A DNA stretch of 64,000 nucleotides. Origin: DATJLY01 sp963773665 (GTDB lineage Bacteria; Pseudomonadota; Alphaproteobacteria; ATCC43930; CGMCC-115725). Location of the stretch: positions 1,178,001 to 1,242,000 of the forward strand of contig CAVZBZ010000001.1 of the NCBI GenBank assembly GCA_963773665.1. Reading direction: 5' to 3'. A program made the position numbers and the translations under genes. The notes under the pieces were generated by a model. That model saw only the letters and a list, made by a program, of their open reading frames with translations. It did no database searches and was not told where the DNA came from. Positions 51,793-59,810 of the stretch are shown here, in pieces (within the stretch, counting starts at the first letter, position 1; each line of letters opens with the position of its first letter).

Positions 51793-51868
51793 GTCACCCC
51801 GCGCACGCGGGGGTCCAGGGTTACTGCACGTCGCTTCGCCTGGGTCCCCGCTTGCGCGGGGACGACGA
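51793..51868. repeat. Interspersed repeat copy 1 (GTCxCCCGCGCACGCGGG...GCGGGGACGACG)
   Basis: About 76 bases beginning GTCACCCCGCGCACGCGGG and ending CGCGGGGACGACGAT. The second copy at 57344-57421 agrees over most of its length, including the CACGTCGCTT core. Palindromic ends suggest a small mobile element. It abuts the stop of the 51869 gene. Confidence 0.7.
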
Positions 51869-52555
51869 TCAGGAGGCCGCTCTCGCCTTCGGCCGGCAGC
51901 TTTCGTTGATGAGGCGCGCGCGTTCGAGCCGTTCGGCCTCGCGCCGGGCGATGATGTCCTGCGGCGAGGGCAGTTCTTCCTCGTCTTCGGGCTCGGCAAA
52001 TTGGCTTCGTTCGGCAGATTCGGGCGCGGGCGAAGCGGCGGATTGGCTTCGTTCGGCGGAATCGTCGGCCGCATCGGGCAGCTCGCCCGCAAGCCGCGCC
52101 TTCTGCCGCTCGCGCAGCAGCTTCATGGCGCGCTCCATGGCGCGGTCCAACGTCGCTTCGTAGCGCGCGAGCGCCGTCATCTCCGCGGGCCACGCGCCGA
52201 CCGGCGGCTCGATCTCCGTCCCCGCCGCGCGCGCGTCAGTTGCGAGCAGCGACGCCTCGCCCATCAGCATGTCGGCCTCGATGCGGCAGAGCCGCTCCAA
52301 GCGCCAGGCGCACAGCACGATGCGCTGCGCCAGCGCCTCCTCGCAGGCGCCATCGGGCGCCAGGTCGGCGCGCATGTCGGCGGCGAACATCGCGAATTCC
52401 GCCTCGTCCTCCCACGGCGCCACGACCAGCGTGCGCGCGGCGAGGCCGTGGCGCAGCGCGTTGCGGCGCGAGACCGATTTTCCCTCCGCGGTCCGGGGGC
52501 CGGTGCTGCGCTGGGAATTGCGGCGGTTGGCTTCGATCTGGGCTTCGGTTGTCAT
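51869..52555 (-). CDS. Conserved hypothetical protein with STGPRTxEGK motif and AERSQ repeats
   Basis: 228 residues from ATG at 52555. The N-terminus IEANRRNSQRSTGPRTAEGK followed by SRRNALRHGLAA is a conserved but uncharacterised signature found in several GC-rich bacteria. A helical middle contains DRAMERAMKLLRERQKARL. The C-terminus carries two copies of AERSQ(S/F)A encoded by the same DNA repeat found in the intergenic region at 7311-7476. There is no signal peptide. Its role is unknown. Confidence 0.75.
   Translation of the reverse strand: MTTEAQIEANRRNSQRSTGPRTAEGKSVSRRNALRHGLAARTLVVAPWEDEAEFAMFAADMRADLAPDGACEEALAQRIVLCAWRLERLCRIEADMLMGEASLLATDARAAGTEIEPPVGAWPAEMTALARYEATLDRAMERAMKLLRERQKARLAGELPDAADDSAERSQSAASPAPESAERSQFAEPEDEEELPSPQDIIARREAERLERARLINESCRPKARAAS
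51997..52056 (-). repeat. Two copies of the AAATTGGCTTCGTT element inside a gene
   Basis: 51997-52014 (CAAATTGGCTTCGTTCGG) is identical to 7459-7476. A second copy (ATTGGCTTCGTTCGG, 52042-52056) follows. On the minus strand they encode AERSQF and AERSQS within the hypothetical protein C-terminus, so the element has been accepted in frame. Confidence 0.65.
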
Positions 52556-52584
52556 GGGCTGCTCCGTCGATTGCATGTACGCGT

Positions 52585-52613
52585 ATTTTACCACAATACA
52601 CGTACATATGCAA
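52585..52613 (-). promoter_or_regulatory. Candidate promoter for the hypothetical gene at 52555
   Basis: On the minus strand TTGCAT (52613-52608) and TAAAAT (52590-52585) are separated by 17 nt, and the ATG is 30 nt beyond. Repeated TGTACG/CGTACA motifs surround it (52574-52580, 52601-52606, 52622-52627) and might bind a regulator. Confidence 0.4.
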
Positions 52614-52699
52614 GCATAATACGTACACCCCCAACGCCTCCCGGTTGCGCTTGCGCTTCGTCCGGCGCATCATTTCCGGGCGAAACGGGAGGAGCCACG

Positions 52700-54415
52700 A
52701 TGCACGACATCGTCATCCGCGGCGGCACCATCATCGACGGGACCGGAGCGCCGGGCTTTGCCGGCGATCTCGCGATCGAGGGCGAGCGCATCGTCGCGGT
52801 CGGCGGCAAGGCGGGACCGGGCAAGCGCGAGATCGACGCGAACGGGCTTCTGGTCACGCCGGGCTGGGTCGATGTGCACACGCACTATGACGGCCAGGCG
52901 ACCTGGGACCCGCTGCTCGCGCCGTCGTCGTGGCACGGCGTCACGACCTTGATGTTCGGCAATTGCGGCGTGGGCTTCGCGCCGGTCAAGCCCGAGCATC
53001 GGGGCGCGCTCATGGATTTGATGGAAGGGGTCGAGGAGATTCCGGGCACGGCGCTGGCCGAGGGGCTGGCCTGGGACTGGCGCAGCTTCCCCGAATTCCT
53101 CGACGCGCTCGAGCGCTTTCCGCGCGCGATCGACGTGGCGGCGCAGATCGCGCACCATCCGCTCCGCGTCTTCGTCATGGGCGACCGCGCCGTCAATCTC
53201 GAGCCCGCGACCGCGGACGACATCGCTTCGATGCGCGCCTTGACATACGAGGCGGTGAAGGCGGGCGCCTTCGGCTTCACCACCTCGCGCACCGATTCGC
53301 ACAAGACCACGAAGGGCGGCATGGTGCCGGCGCGCTATGCCGAGGCGCAGGAGCTGTTGGGCATCGGCCGGGCCTTGGGCGATGCCGGCGCCGGCGCCTT
53401 CGGCATGAACAGCGACTTCGACGACGAGGTGGCCGAGGTCGCGTGGATGACGCAGCTTTCCAAGGAGACGGGACGGCCGGTGTGGTTCCTGCTGACCGAC
53501 CGCTACAGCGATCCGGTGCGCTGGCGCAGGCTGATCGGGGAAGTGCATCGCGCGCGGCGCAACGGCGCCAACCTCACGGCGCAGATTTCCGGGCGGCCCA
53601 TCGGCGTCATCCTCGGCATCGGCTTGGCGCTCAACCCGTTCTCGATCCGGCCGAGCTATGCGCATCTGAAAAGCCTGTCGCGCGCCGAGCAGCTCGCGCG
53701 GCTGCGCGATCCCGAGCTGCGCCGCACCATCCTCGCCGATCAGCCCTCGCAAGAGCAGCTGAAGAAGCTGGCGCAGTTCCGCCAGCTCATCGCCACGCGC
53801 TGGGACCGCATCTTCGTGATGGGCGATCCGCCCGACTACGAGCCGCCGCCCGAGGCGAGCATCGCCAGCATCGCAGCATCCGGCAACCGCACGCCCGACG
53901 AGGTCGCGTACGATTACCTGACCGAGGCGGAGAACCGTTTTTTGTTCTTCCCCGTCACCGGATATGCGACCGGCGACCACGAGCCCATTCGCGAGATGCT
54001 GCTCGACGAGGCGACGCTGCTCGGCCTGAGCGATGGCGGCGCGCATTGCGCCTCGATCGTCGATGCCGGCGTGCCGAGCTATATGCTGATGCATTGGGCG
54101 CGCGACCGGACGCGCGGGGCGCGCCTGCCGCTCGAGCTGATGGTGCGGCGCCAGACCGGCGACACCGCCGGCTTCTTCGGCTTCTCCGACCGCGGCCGGC
54201 TCAAGCCCGGCCTGCGCGCCGACGTGAACCTGATCGATTACGGCGCCTTGCGCATCCACGCGCCCGAGATCGTCAACGACCTTCCGGCCGGCGGCCAGCG
54301 CCTGGTGCAGCGGGTCGAAGGCTACGAGGCGACGCTTTGCGCAGGCGCTCCCATCTTCGAGAAGGGCGAGCACACCGGCGCGCTGCCCGGCAAGCTCGTG
54401 CGCGCGGGAAGGTAG
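52700..54415 (+). CDS. N-acyl-D-amino-acid deacylase-like amidohydrolase
   Basis: 571-residue amidohydrolase of the D-aminoacylase/dihydroorotase superfamily. Metal sites are WVDVHTHYDGQATWDP, AQIAHHPLRVFVMG and LGLSDGGAHCASIVD; GRLKPGLRADVNLIDY closes the beta sandwich. ATG at 52700 follows GGAGGAGCC. It cleaves amide bonds of N-acylated D-amino acids or similar compounds. The catabolic flavin hydroxylase follows on the same strand. Confidence 0.9.
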   Translation: MHDIVIRGGTIIDGTGAPGFAGDLAIEGERIVAVGGKAGPGKREIDANGLLVTPGWVDVHTHYDGQATWDPLLAPSSWHGVTTLMFGNCGVGFAPVKPEHRGALMDLMEGVEEIPGTALAEGLAWDWRSFPEFLDALERFPRAIDVAAQIAHHPLRVFVMGDRAVNLEPATADDIASMRALTYEAVKAGAFGFTTSRTDSHKTTKGGMVPARYAEAQELLGIGRALGDAGAGAFGMNSDFDDEVAEVAWMTQLSKETGRPVWFLLTDRYSDPVRWRRLIGEVHRARRNGANLTAQISGRPIGVILGIGLALNPFSIRPSYAHLKSLSRAEQLARLRDPELRRTILADQPSQEQLKKLAQFRQLIATRWDRIFVMGDPPDYEPPPEASIASIAASGNRTPDEVAYDYLTEAENRFLFFPVTGYATGDHEPIREMLLDEATLLGLSDGGAHCASIVDAGVPSYMLMHWARDRTRGARLPLELMVRRQTGDTAGFFGFSDRGRLKPGLRADVNLIDYGALRIHAPEIVNDLPAGGQRLVQRVEGYEATLCAGAPIFEKGEHTGALPGKLVRAGR

Positions 54416-54430
54416 CGGCGTCAACGCCGT

Positions 54431-54470
54431 GCGTCCTTCGCCTTCGCGTCCTGAGCTTGGCGAAGGACGC
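54431..54470. repeat. Inverted repeat GCGTCCTTCGCC / GGCGAAGGACGC
   Basis: Perfect 12-bp arms (54431-54442 and 54459-54470) with a 16-nt spacer reading TTCGCGTCCTGAGCTT. It lies 16 nt after the amidohydrolase stop and 24 nt before the next ATG. It is likely an interspersed palindrome; a terminator function is not excluded. Confidence 0.6.
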
Positions 54471-54493
54471 GCTGCATCGCCCCCGTACAAGCC

Positions 54494-56092
54494 ATGACCT
54501 CTGACATCATTCCCGTGCTGATCGCGGGCGGCGGGCCGGTGGGGCTGGCGCTGGCGGTCGAGCTTGGCATGTCGGGCGTCCCTTGCACGCTGGTCGAGCG
54601 GCGCGACGGCAGCATCGGCGTGCCGAAGATGAGCGGGCTTTCGATCCGCAGCATGGAGCTCAATCGGCGCTGGGGCATCGCCGAGAAGGCAAAGCGCGCC
54701 GGCTGGCCGCAGACGCATCCCAACGACTTCGTCTATTGCACGAGCCTTGCCGGGCGCGAGCTCGCGCGCTCGCGGCAACCGTCCTATGCCGACCAGAAGC
54801 TCGCCTACACGCCCGAGCCGGGCTGCGGCTGCGCCCAGATTTTCTACGACCCGATCCTGCTCGCACGCGCGCGCGAGCAGGCGTGCGTCACGATCCGGCA
54901 CATGACGGCGCTGGAATTCGTTTCCCAGGACGATGACGGCGTGCGCGCCGTGGTGCGCGATGGGGTGTCGGGCAAGACCGAGAGTCTGGCCGCCCGCTAT
55001 CTCGTCGGCTGCGACGGCGCCGACGGAACCGTGGCGCGGACGATCGTCCAGAACTACGAGGGCGAAGGGATCGTCGCGCACAGCGTCAACGTCTATTTCC
55101 GCGCGCCCGATCTGCCGAAGATCCACAGCATGGGCTGGGCGCGCTTTTATCGCTTCACCGATGCGCGCGGCACCTGGGGCGAGATCATCGGCATCGACGG
55201 CAAGGAGCGCTGGCGCCTCTCGGTGCTGCACGCCGATGCCGATTTCAACGGCGACGCCTATATGCGGCGGCTCGCCGGCGCGCCGCTCGACTACGAGATT
55301 CTCTCGGTGATGAACTGGGAGCGGAGGGAGCGCGTGGCCGAAACCTATCGCCGGGGCCGCATCTTCATCGCCGGCGATGCCGCGCACCAGAACTCGCCGA
55401 CCGGCGGATTGGGGCTGCACACCGGGCTTGCCGACGCGGTCGATCTCGGCTGGAAGCTCGCCGCCGTGCTTAAAGGCTGGGGCGGCGAAGGCCTCCTCCA
55501 ATCGTACGAGATCGAGCGCAAGCCGGTGGCGCTCGACAACGTGCGCGCGTCCACCGCCGAGTTCCGCATCCTCGTCGATCTTCCGACCGGGCCCGAGATC
55601 GACGCCGACACGGCCGAAGGCGAGGATCTGCGCCGGCGCTTTGCCGAGGCGTTCCGGCGCACCGGCGAAGTGCGCTCGGCGATCTATACCGAGAATCTGC
55701 GCACCGGATATTGCTACGAGCCGTCGCCCATCTGCGTGCCCGACGGCACCAAGCGCCCGCCCGTGGAGACACTCGCGTTCGTGCCGGTGGCGCGCCCCGG
55801 CACGCGCGCGCCGCACGCCTGGATTTCCGAGGGCCGCTCGACGCTCGACCTTTTCGGCAAGGGATTCGTGCTGCTCAGGCTTGGGCCAAATCCGCCCGAC
55901 GCGGGCGGCATCGCGGATGCGGCGAAGGCGCGCGGCGTGCCGTTCGAGACGGTGGCGCTATCCGAACCGGCGATCGCCGATCTCTACGAGCGCCCGCTTG
56001 TTTTGGTGCGGCCGGACGGCCACGTCGCCTGGCGCTCCGACCGCGCGCCCGAGGATGCCGTGGCGCTCATCGACAAGGTAAGAGGCGCGTAA
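54494..56092 (+). CDS. FAD-dependent phenol hydroxylase-type monooxygenase (TfdB/PheA family)
   Basis: 532-residue flavoprotein. FAD motifs are PVLIAGGGPVGLALAVELG near residue 8, YLVGCDGADGTVARTI and FIAGDAAHQNSPTGGLGLHT. The C-terminal thioredoxin-like domain of this family is seen from about residue 430. It hydroxylates phenolic or related rings using NAD(P)H. It follows the deacylase by about 80 nt on the same strand. The N-terminus matches the relic at 24482. Confidence 0.93.
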   Translation: MTSDIIPVLIAGGGPVGLALAVELGMSGVPCTLVERRDGSIGVPKMSGLSIRSMELNRRWGIAEKAKRAGWPQTHPNDFVYCTSLAGRELARSRQPSYADQKLAYTPEPGCGCAQIFYDPILLARAREQACVTIRHMTALEFVSQDDDGVRAVVRDGVSGKTESLAARYLVGCDGADGTVARTIVQNYEGEGIVAHSVNVYFRAPDLPKIHSMGWARFYRFTDARGTWGEIIGIDGKERWRLSVLHADADFNGDAYMRRLAGAPLDYEILSVMNWERRERVAETYRRGRIFIAGDAAHQNSPTGGLGLHTGLADAVDLGWKLAAVLKGWGGEGLLQSYEIERKPVALDNVRASTAEFRILVDLPTGPEIDADTAEGEDLRRRFAEAFRRTGEVRSAIYTENLRTGYCYEPSPICVPDGTKRPPVETLAFVPVARPGTRAPHAWISEGRSTLDLFGKGFVLLRLGPNPPDAGGIADAAKARGVPFETVALSEPAIADLYERPLVLVRPDGHVAWRSDRAPEDAVALIDKVRGA

Positions 56093-56116
56093 GTGCGTCC
56101 TTCACGCACGATCGCC

Positions 56117-57271
56117 TCATTTTCCCCACAGAGTCTTCGTCGCGCGCCTTGCGCCTTCGGACATGGCTTCGAACTTGGCCCAGCAGATCGATTCGTGGCC
56201 GACGCGCGAGCCGATGCCGCAATCGGTGCCGGCCAGCACGTTCTCGCGGCCGACGAGCTTCGCATAGCGCACGAGGCGCTCGGCCACGAGATCGGGATGC
56301 TCGATGAAGTCGGTGCAATGGCCGATGACGCCGGGGACGAGCGTCGAGTCCTTGGGCAGCTTGGCCGTTTCGAACACGCGCCATTCATGCTCGTGGCACG
56401 GATTTGACGCCTCGATCGAATAGCTGCCGGCATCGACGCGGAAGATGATGTCGATGATGTCCTTCAAGGGGATGTCGTCGTGGTGCGGCCCGTGGAAGCT
56501 GCCCCAGCACACATGGAGCCGCACCTTCTCGCGCGCGATGCCGCGGAGCGCGTGGTTCAACGCGTCGGCGCGCACGGTCGCGTATTTGCGGTACTCGGGC
56601 ACGGTCATCTTGGGCAGGCAGTTCCAGCCGTCCGGCAGGTCGGGATCGTCGATCTGCAAGAGCAGCCCGGCATCGACGATCGCCTGGTATTCCTCGTGCA
56701 TCGCGTCGGCGATGGCGAAGACGAATTCCTCGTCGCTCTTGTAATGCTCGTTCGCCATCCAGTGCTCGATCGTGCCGGGCGTGTTGGCGGGGAGGAAGGC
56801 TTCGGCCACGGTGACGCCTTTGAGCGCCGCCTTGAAGCGGTCGATGTCCTGCTTCAAGTCCGCCTGGCCCACATATTTGAGCGGCGCCACGCACACCGGG
56901 ACGGTCGGCGCGCCGGGAAAGCGCGCGCGCGGATTGGCCTCGAAATAGGCTGCGAATTTGGTCGCGTCGCGCGCCGTGATCTCGAGCCGGCGCGCCGCCG
57001 TGGCGGGCCGCGTCTCGTAGCCCGAGATGCGCGCGCGGACATAATCGGTGAAATTCGATTTCGACAGCTCGCCGTCATTGACGCTGTCGATGCCGCACTG
57101 CACCTGCTTCCGCACGACTTCCGCCACCGCCGCGTCGAGGCGCTTGCCGAGCGCCGCCTGGTCGACCGGCTGGCCGCGCGACTTCGCCAGAACCATGTCG
57201 CGCACGTCGGACGGGCGCGGCAAGGAGCCGGCGTGGGTGACGAGAATGCGGTCGGTGCTGAAGATGGTCAT
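56117..57271 (-). CDS. MetE-like cobalamin-independent methyltransferase, C-terminal type
   Basis: 384-residue MetE-C-like protein; ATG at 57271 (MTIFSTDRILVTHAGSLPRP) is chosen over 57292. The zinc ligands are intact: H and C in RLHVCWGSFHGP, E in SIEASNPCHEHEW, and C in NVLAGTDCGIGSR. It lacks the N-terminal MetE half. It differs in sequence from the member at 32278, so the two are not recent duplicates. A demethylase or alternative homocysteine methyltransferase role is inferred. Confidence 0.85.
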   Translation of the reverse strand: MTIFSTDRILVTHAGSLPRPSDVRDMVLAKSRGQPVDQAALGKRLDAAVAEVVRKQVQCGIDSVNDGELSKSNFTDYVRARISGYETRPATAARRLEITARDATKFAAYFEANPRARFPGAPTVPVCVAPLKYVGQADLKQDIDRFKAALKGVTVAEAFLPANTPGTIEHWMANEHYKSDEEFVFAIADAMHEEYQAIVDAGLLLQIDDPDLPDGWNCLPKMTVPEYRKYATVRADALNHALRGIAREKVRLHVCWGSFHGPHHDDIPLKDIIDIIFRVDAGSYSIEASNPCHEHEWRVFETAKLPKDSTLVPGVIGHCTDFIEHPDLVAERLVRYAKLVGRENVLAGTDCGIGSRVGHESICWAKFEAMSEGARRATKTLWGK

Positions 57272-57343
57272 CGGGTTCCTCGCGAGCGGCAACCCGGGAA
57301 AGATAGAGCACGTTGCATTGTGCTGGAATGAGCTTGTTTGCCG

Positions 57344-57421
57344 TCATTCCCGCGCACGCGGGAATCCAGGGCCGCCGCACGTCGCTTGCCCTCGGTCCCC
57401 GCTTTCGCGGGGACGACGATG
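57344..57421. repeat. Interspersed repeat copy 2
   Basis: Begins GTCATTCCCGCGCACGCGGG and ends GCGGGGACGACGATGG, with CACGTCGCTT in the middle; matches 51793-51868 closely. It separates the MetE-like gene and the FixK-like gene. Confidence 0.7.
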
Positions 57422-57431
57422 GTCCGCGAAG

Positions 57432-58118
57432 CTAATACGCCTCGGCGAGGTCGGCCAAGGCTTCGCGGTTGCAGATGCGCACGTCGTGGCTGCTCTTGAG
57501 CTCGATCACGCCTTCGTTGCGCAGGTGCGCAAGGGCGCGGCTCACCGTCTCCATGGTGAGGCCCAGATGATCGCCGATGTCGGTGCGCGTCATCGGCAGC
57601 GCGATCTGCGTGCCGCCCTTGCGCTCGGCGATGCCCATGAGGAACGACGCGATCCGCTCCTCGGCGGTCTTGCGCGAGAGCAGCAGCATCTGCTGCTGCG
57701 CCGTATTGAGGCTGTGGCAGGCGATGCTGAGCAGGCGGCGGCCGATCTTCGGCTCCTGCGCGGCCAGCGCCTCGACGCTGCGGCGCGCATAGCGCACCAC
57801 GATCGTGTCGGCGATCGCCTCGGCGGAGAAGCTGTACTGGTCCTCGGCATCGAGGCCGATGAAGTCGCCGGGCAGGAAGAAGTCGCCGATATGGCGGCGG
57901 CCGTCGCGCAGCAGCTTGCAGCTCCGGAGCGCGCCCTGCACGACCTTGAAATAATATTGGGCGGCGTCCGCCTCGCGGAACAGCGTCTCGTCGCGCTTGA
58001 GGGTTTGCACGTTGCCGAGCCGTTCGAGCGCCGCGAATTCATCCGATTGCACCTTGACGGGGCTCGGCGCGGGCCGGCTCGAAACGGCCTTGAAAGCTGC
58101 GATCGCGGGCATGGGCAC
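57432..58118 (-). CDS. Crp/Fnr-family transcriptional regulator, FixK-like
   Basis: 228-residue activator. A cyclic-nucleotide-binding-type N-domain contains EADAAQYYFKVVQGALRSCK and the C-terminal HTH is MTRTDIGDHLGLTMETVSRA followed by LAHLRNEGVI. No N-terminal or central Cys cluster for an Fe-S group is present, which is the FixK feature rather than FNR. FixK genes in other alphaproteobacteria respond to low oxygen through FixJ. It lies 82 nt downstream of a receiver gene on the same strand. Confidence 0.9.
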   Translation of the reverse strand: MPMPAIAAFKAVSSRPAPSPVKVQSDEFAALERLGNVQTLKRDETLFREADAAQYYFKVVQGALRSCKLLRDGRRHIGDFFLPGDFIGLDAEDQYSFSAEAIADTIVVRYARRSVEALAAQEPKIGRRLLSIACHSLNTAQQQMLLLSRKTAEERIASFLMGIAERKGGTQIALPMTRTDIGDHLGLTMETVSRALAHLRNEGVIELKSSHDVRICNREALADLAEAY

Positions 58119-58167
58119 CTCCGATTTGCTCGACTGAGGAAGAGCAATACCCGCGTCGGTGCCGGCG

Positions 58168-58189
58168 CGTAATTCGTATGAGTACGTAG
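58168..58189 (-). promoter_or_regulatory. FixJ-like box upstream of the FixK-like gene
   Basis: The + strand at 58182-58189 reads GTACGTAG, a perfect match to the reported FixJ consensus GTAMGTAG, about 64 nt before the fixK-like ATG. An adjacent CGTAATTCGTATG may be a partner half. Orientation is opposite to the gene and unverified. Confidence 0.4.
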
Positions 58190-58199
58190 GGGGTTCTAC

Positions 58200-58580
58200 C
58201 TAGACGGCGCCGGTGGCAAGCAGGATCGCGGCGACGAGATCGTCGGCGGCGACCGGCTTTTCGAGATAGGCCGCGACGCCAAGTTTTTGCGCCCGCGCGC
58301 GGACGGCGGTGCTGCCCTGGCCGGTGATGAGGATGACGGGAAGATCGAGCGCCGCGCCCGACGCATCGACGAAATCGAGCCCGGCCGCGCCGGCGAGATT
58401 CTGATCGAGCACGAGGCAGGCGCCCGCCTTGGGCCGGGCGCTGGCCGCGAACGCCTCGGCCGTGGCGAAGGTCGAGACCGCCATGCCGTGCGATTCCAAG
58501 AGCACCTGCAGCAAATCCCGGACCGCTTCGTCGTCATCAACGACAAATACCATCGGCGCTCCAGCGCGGGCGGACGTCAC
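58200..58580 (-). CDS. Stand-alone response-regulator receiver domain (FixJ-like N-domain)
   Basis: 126-residue receiver without an output domain. Asp triad residues are in FVVDDDEAVRD, the phosphoacceptor Asp in ACLVLDQNLAG, and Thr/Lys in LITGQGST and YLEKPVAADD. FixJ receivers have this style of sequence but carry a C-terminal LuxR HTH, absent here. It precedes the FixK-like gene. It may act as a phosphate sink or a modulator of FixL/FixJ-type signalling. Confidence 0.88.
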   Translation of the reverse strand: MTSARAGAPMVFVVDDDEAVRDLLQVLLESHGMAVSTFATAEAFAASARPKAGACLVLDQNLAGAAGLDFVDASGAALDLPVILITGQGSTAVRARAQKLGVAAYLEKPVAADDLVAAILLATGAV

Positions 58581-58620
58581 GATGACACTTATATGGCGGC
58601 ACCGAATCGGCGCTCCATAA

Positions 58621-58633
58621 GGGAAACTACGTA
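58621..58633 (-). promoter_or_regulatory. FixJ-type box TACGTAGTTTCCC upstream of the receiver gene
   Basis: On the minus strand TACGTAGTTTCCC lies 41 nt before the receiver ATG. It resembles the FixJ site of rhizobial fixK promoters (TAAGTAGTTTCCC) with one mismatch. Not experimentally supported here. Confidence 0.45.
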
Positions 58634-59739
58634 TTGGTGCCGGCCGGCCCTCGGGAGTGCCGCTTCGTTTCCTCGAGGCCGAGGAGCCGCGCCGCGTTCC
58701 CGCCGGCGATCTGCCGGCGCTCGGCGGCCTTGAGCGCGCGGCATTGCTCGAGCAATCCGACCGGATCGCGCTCGCTCATGCCATAGGGCCAGTCGGTGCC
58801 GAGCAGCACATGCCCGGCGCCCCAGCGCCGCACCAGCGTCTCGATCTCGGCTTCGTCGTACAGCACGGTGTCGAAATACATGTGCCGCAGATATTCGGAC
58901 GGCGGCTTCGGAATGCGCGCGCGCACCTCGGGGCGGTGGCGCCAGGCATGGTCCATGCGGCCCACGTAATGCGCGATGTAGCCGCCGCCATGCGCCACGC
59001 AGATTTTGAGGCCCGGATGGCGGTCGAGCACGCCGTCATGGATGAGGTGCCCGACCGCAAGCGTCGATTCGAGCGGGTTGCCGATCGTGTTGATGAAATA
59101 GTGCTGCGCCATGCGCCGCCCGTCGCTGAAGCCCAGGGGATGGATGAAGAGCAGCACGTCCAGTTCCTCGGCCCGCGCGAAGAAGGGTGCAAGCCGGGGA
59201 ATGGAAATCTCCGCGCCGTTGACGTTGGTCGAGATCTCGACGCCGCGCATGCCGTGCTCCCTGACGCAGCGCTCGAGCTCGGCGACGGCCATCTCCGTCT
59301 CCTGCAGCGGCACCGTGCCCAATGCTACGAGCCGGCCGGGATGGCGCGCGCAAATGGCGGCAAGGTCGTCGTTCACCATGCGCGACGCCTCGCGCCCCAA
59401 TTCGGGCGGCAGCCAGTAGAAATACTGCATCGGCCCCGGCGAGACGGCCTGCACGTCGATCCCCATCGCGTCCATCTCGGCAAGGCGCGCCTCGGTGCCG
59501 CGGATGCGCTGGTCGAGGGCGTCGATCGTCTGGCGATGCTCGGCGCGCTCGGCGCTGCCGACGAAAGCCAGCGTCGGCTCATACTCGGGCTTGCGGTGCG
59601 GCAGAGCCAATGCGTCGGCGCGCGCCGAGGTGAAGTGGCAATGGATATCGACGGTGATGTTTTTCCCGCTGCGCCGCGCCCGCGGTGCCGCGGCCCGGCC
59701 TTCGCCCGACGACGCGCGCGCCGCACACCGATAGAACAT
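58627..59739 (-). CDS. Amidohydrolase, ACMSD-like (amidohydrolase 2 family)
   Basis: 370-residue TIM-barrel metal enzyme. Metal/catalytic motifs are DIHCHFTSARADA, LLFIHPLGFSD, ICVAHGGGYIAHY and LLGTDWPYGMSERD. This matches the 2-amino-3-carboxymuconate 6-semialdehyde decarboxylase-like group, which includes several non-oxidative decarboxylases and hydrolases of aromatic catabolism. Its 3' end runs into the promoter region of the receiver gene. Start 59739 follows AGGGGGCAAGC. Confidence 0.88.
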   Translation of the reverse strand: MFYRCAARASSGEGRAAAPRARRSGKNITVDIHCHFTSARADALALPHRKPEYEPTLAFVGSAERAEHRQTIDALDQRIRGTEARLAEMDAMGIDVQAVSPGPMQYFYWLPPELGREASRMVNDDLAAICARHPGRLVALGTVPLQETEMAVAELERCVREHGMRGVEISTNVNGAEISIPRLAPFFARAEELDVLLFIHPLGFSDGRRMAQHYFINTIGNPLESTLAVGHLIHDGVLDRHPGLKICVAHGGGYIAHYVGRMDHAWRHRPEVRARIPKPPSEYLRHMYFDTVLYDEAEIETLVRRWGAGHVLLGTDWPYGMSERDPVGLLEQCRALKAAERRQIAGGNAARLLGLEETKRHSRGPAGTNT

Positions 59740-59773
59740 GGCTTGCCCCCTGCTTTCGCTCTATCCCCGATAC

Positions 59774-59779
59774 ATTATA
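59774..59779 (-). promoter_or_regulatory. Possible -10 element (TATAAT) for the amidohydrolase gene
   Basis: A perfect TATAAT on the minus strand, 35 nt before the ATG at 59739, in the divergent gap with the LLM gene at 59811. No convincing -35 at 17 nt. Confidence 0.35.
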
Positions 59780-59810
59780 AAGTGACGCGCGAGCCAAGGG
59801 AGCGGCGAGG

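Noticed and set aside
51869..52555. Prediction as a transposase or DNA-binding protein
   Set aside because: No catalytic or HTH motif; the STGPRTxEGK signature is uncharacterised.
52670..55816. A 1048-codon minus-strand frame antisense to the deacylase and hydroxylase
   Set aside because: Low-complexity, no motif, and lies opposite two strong genes.
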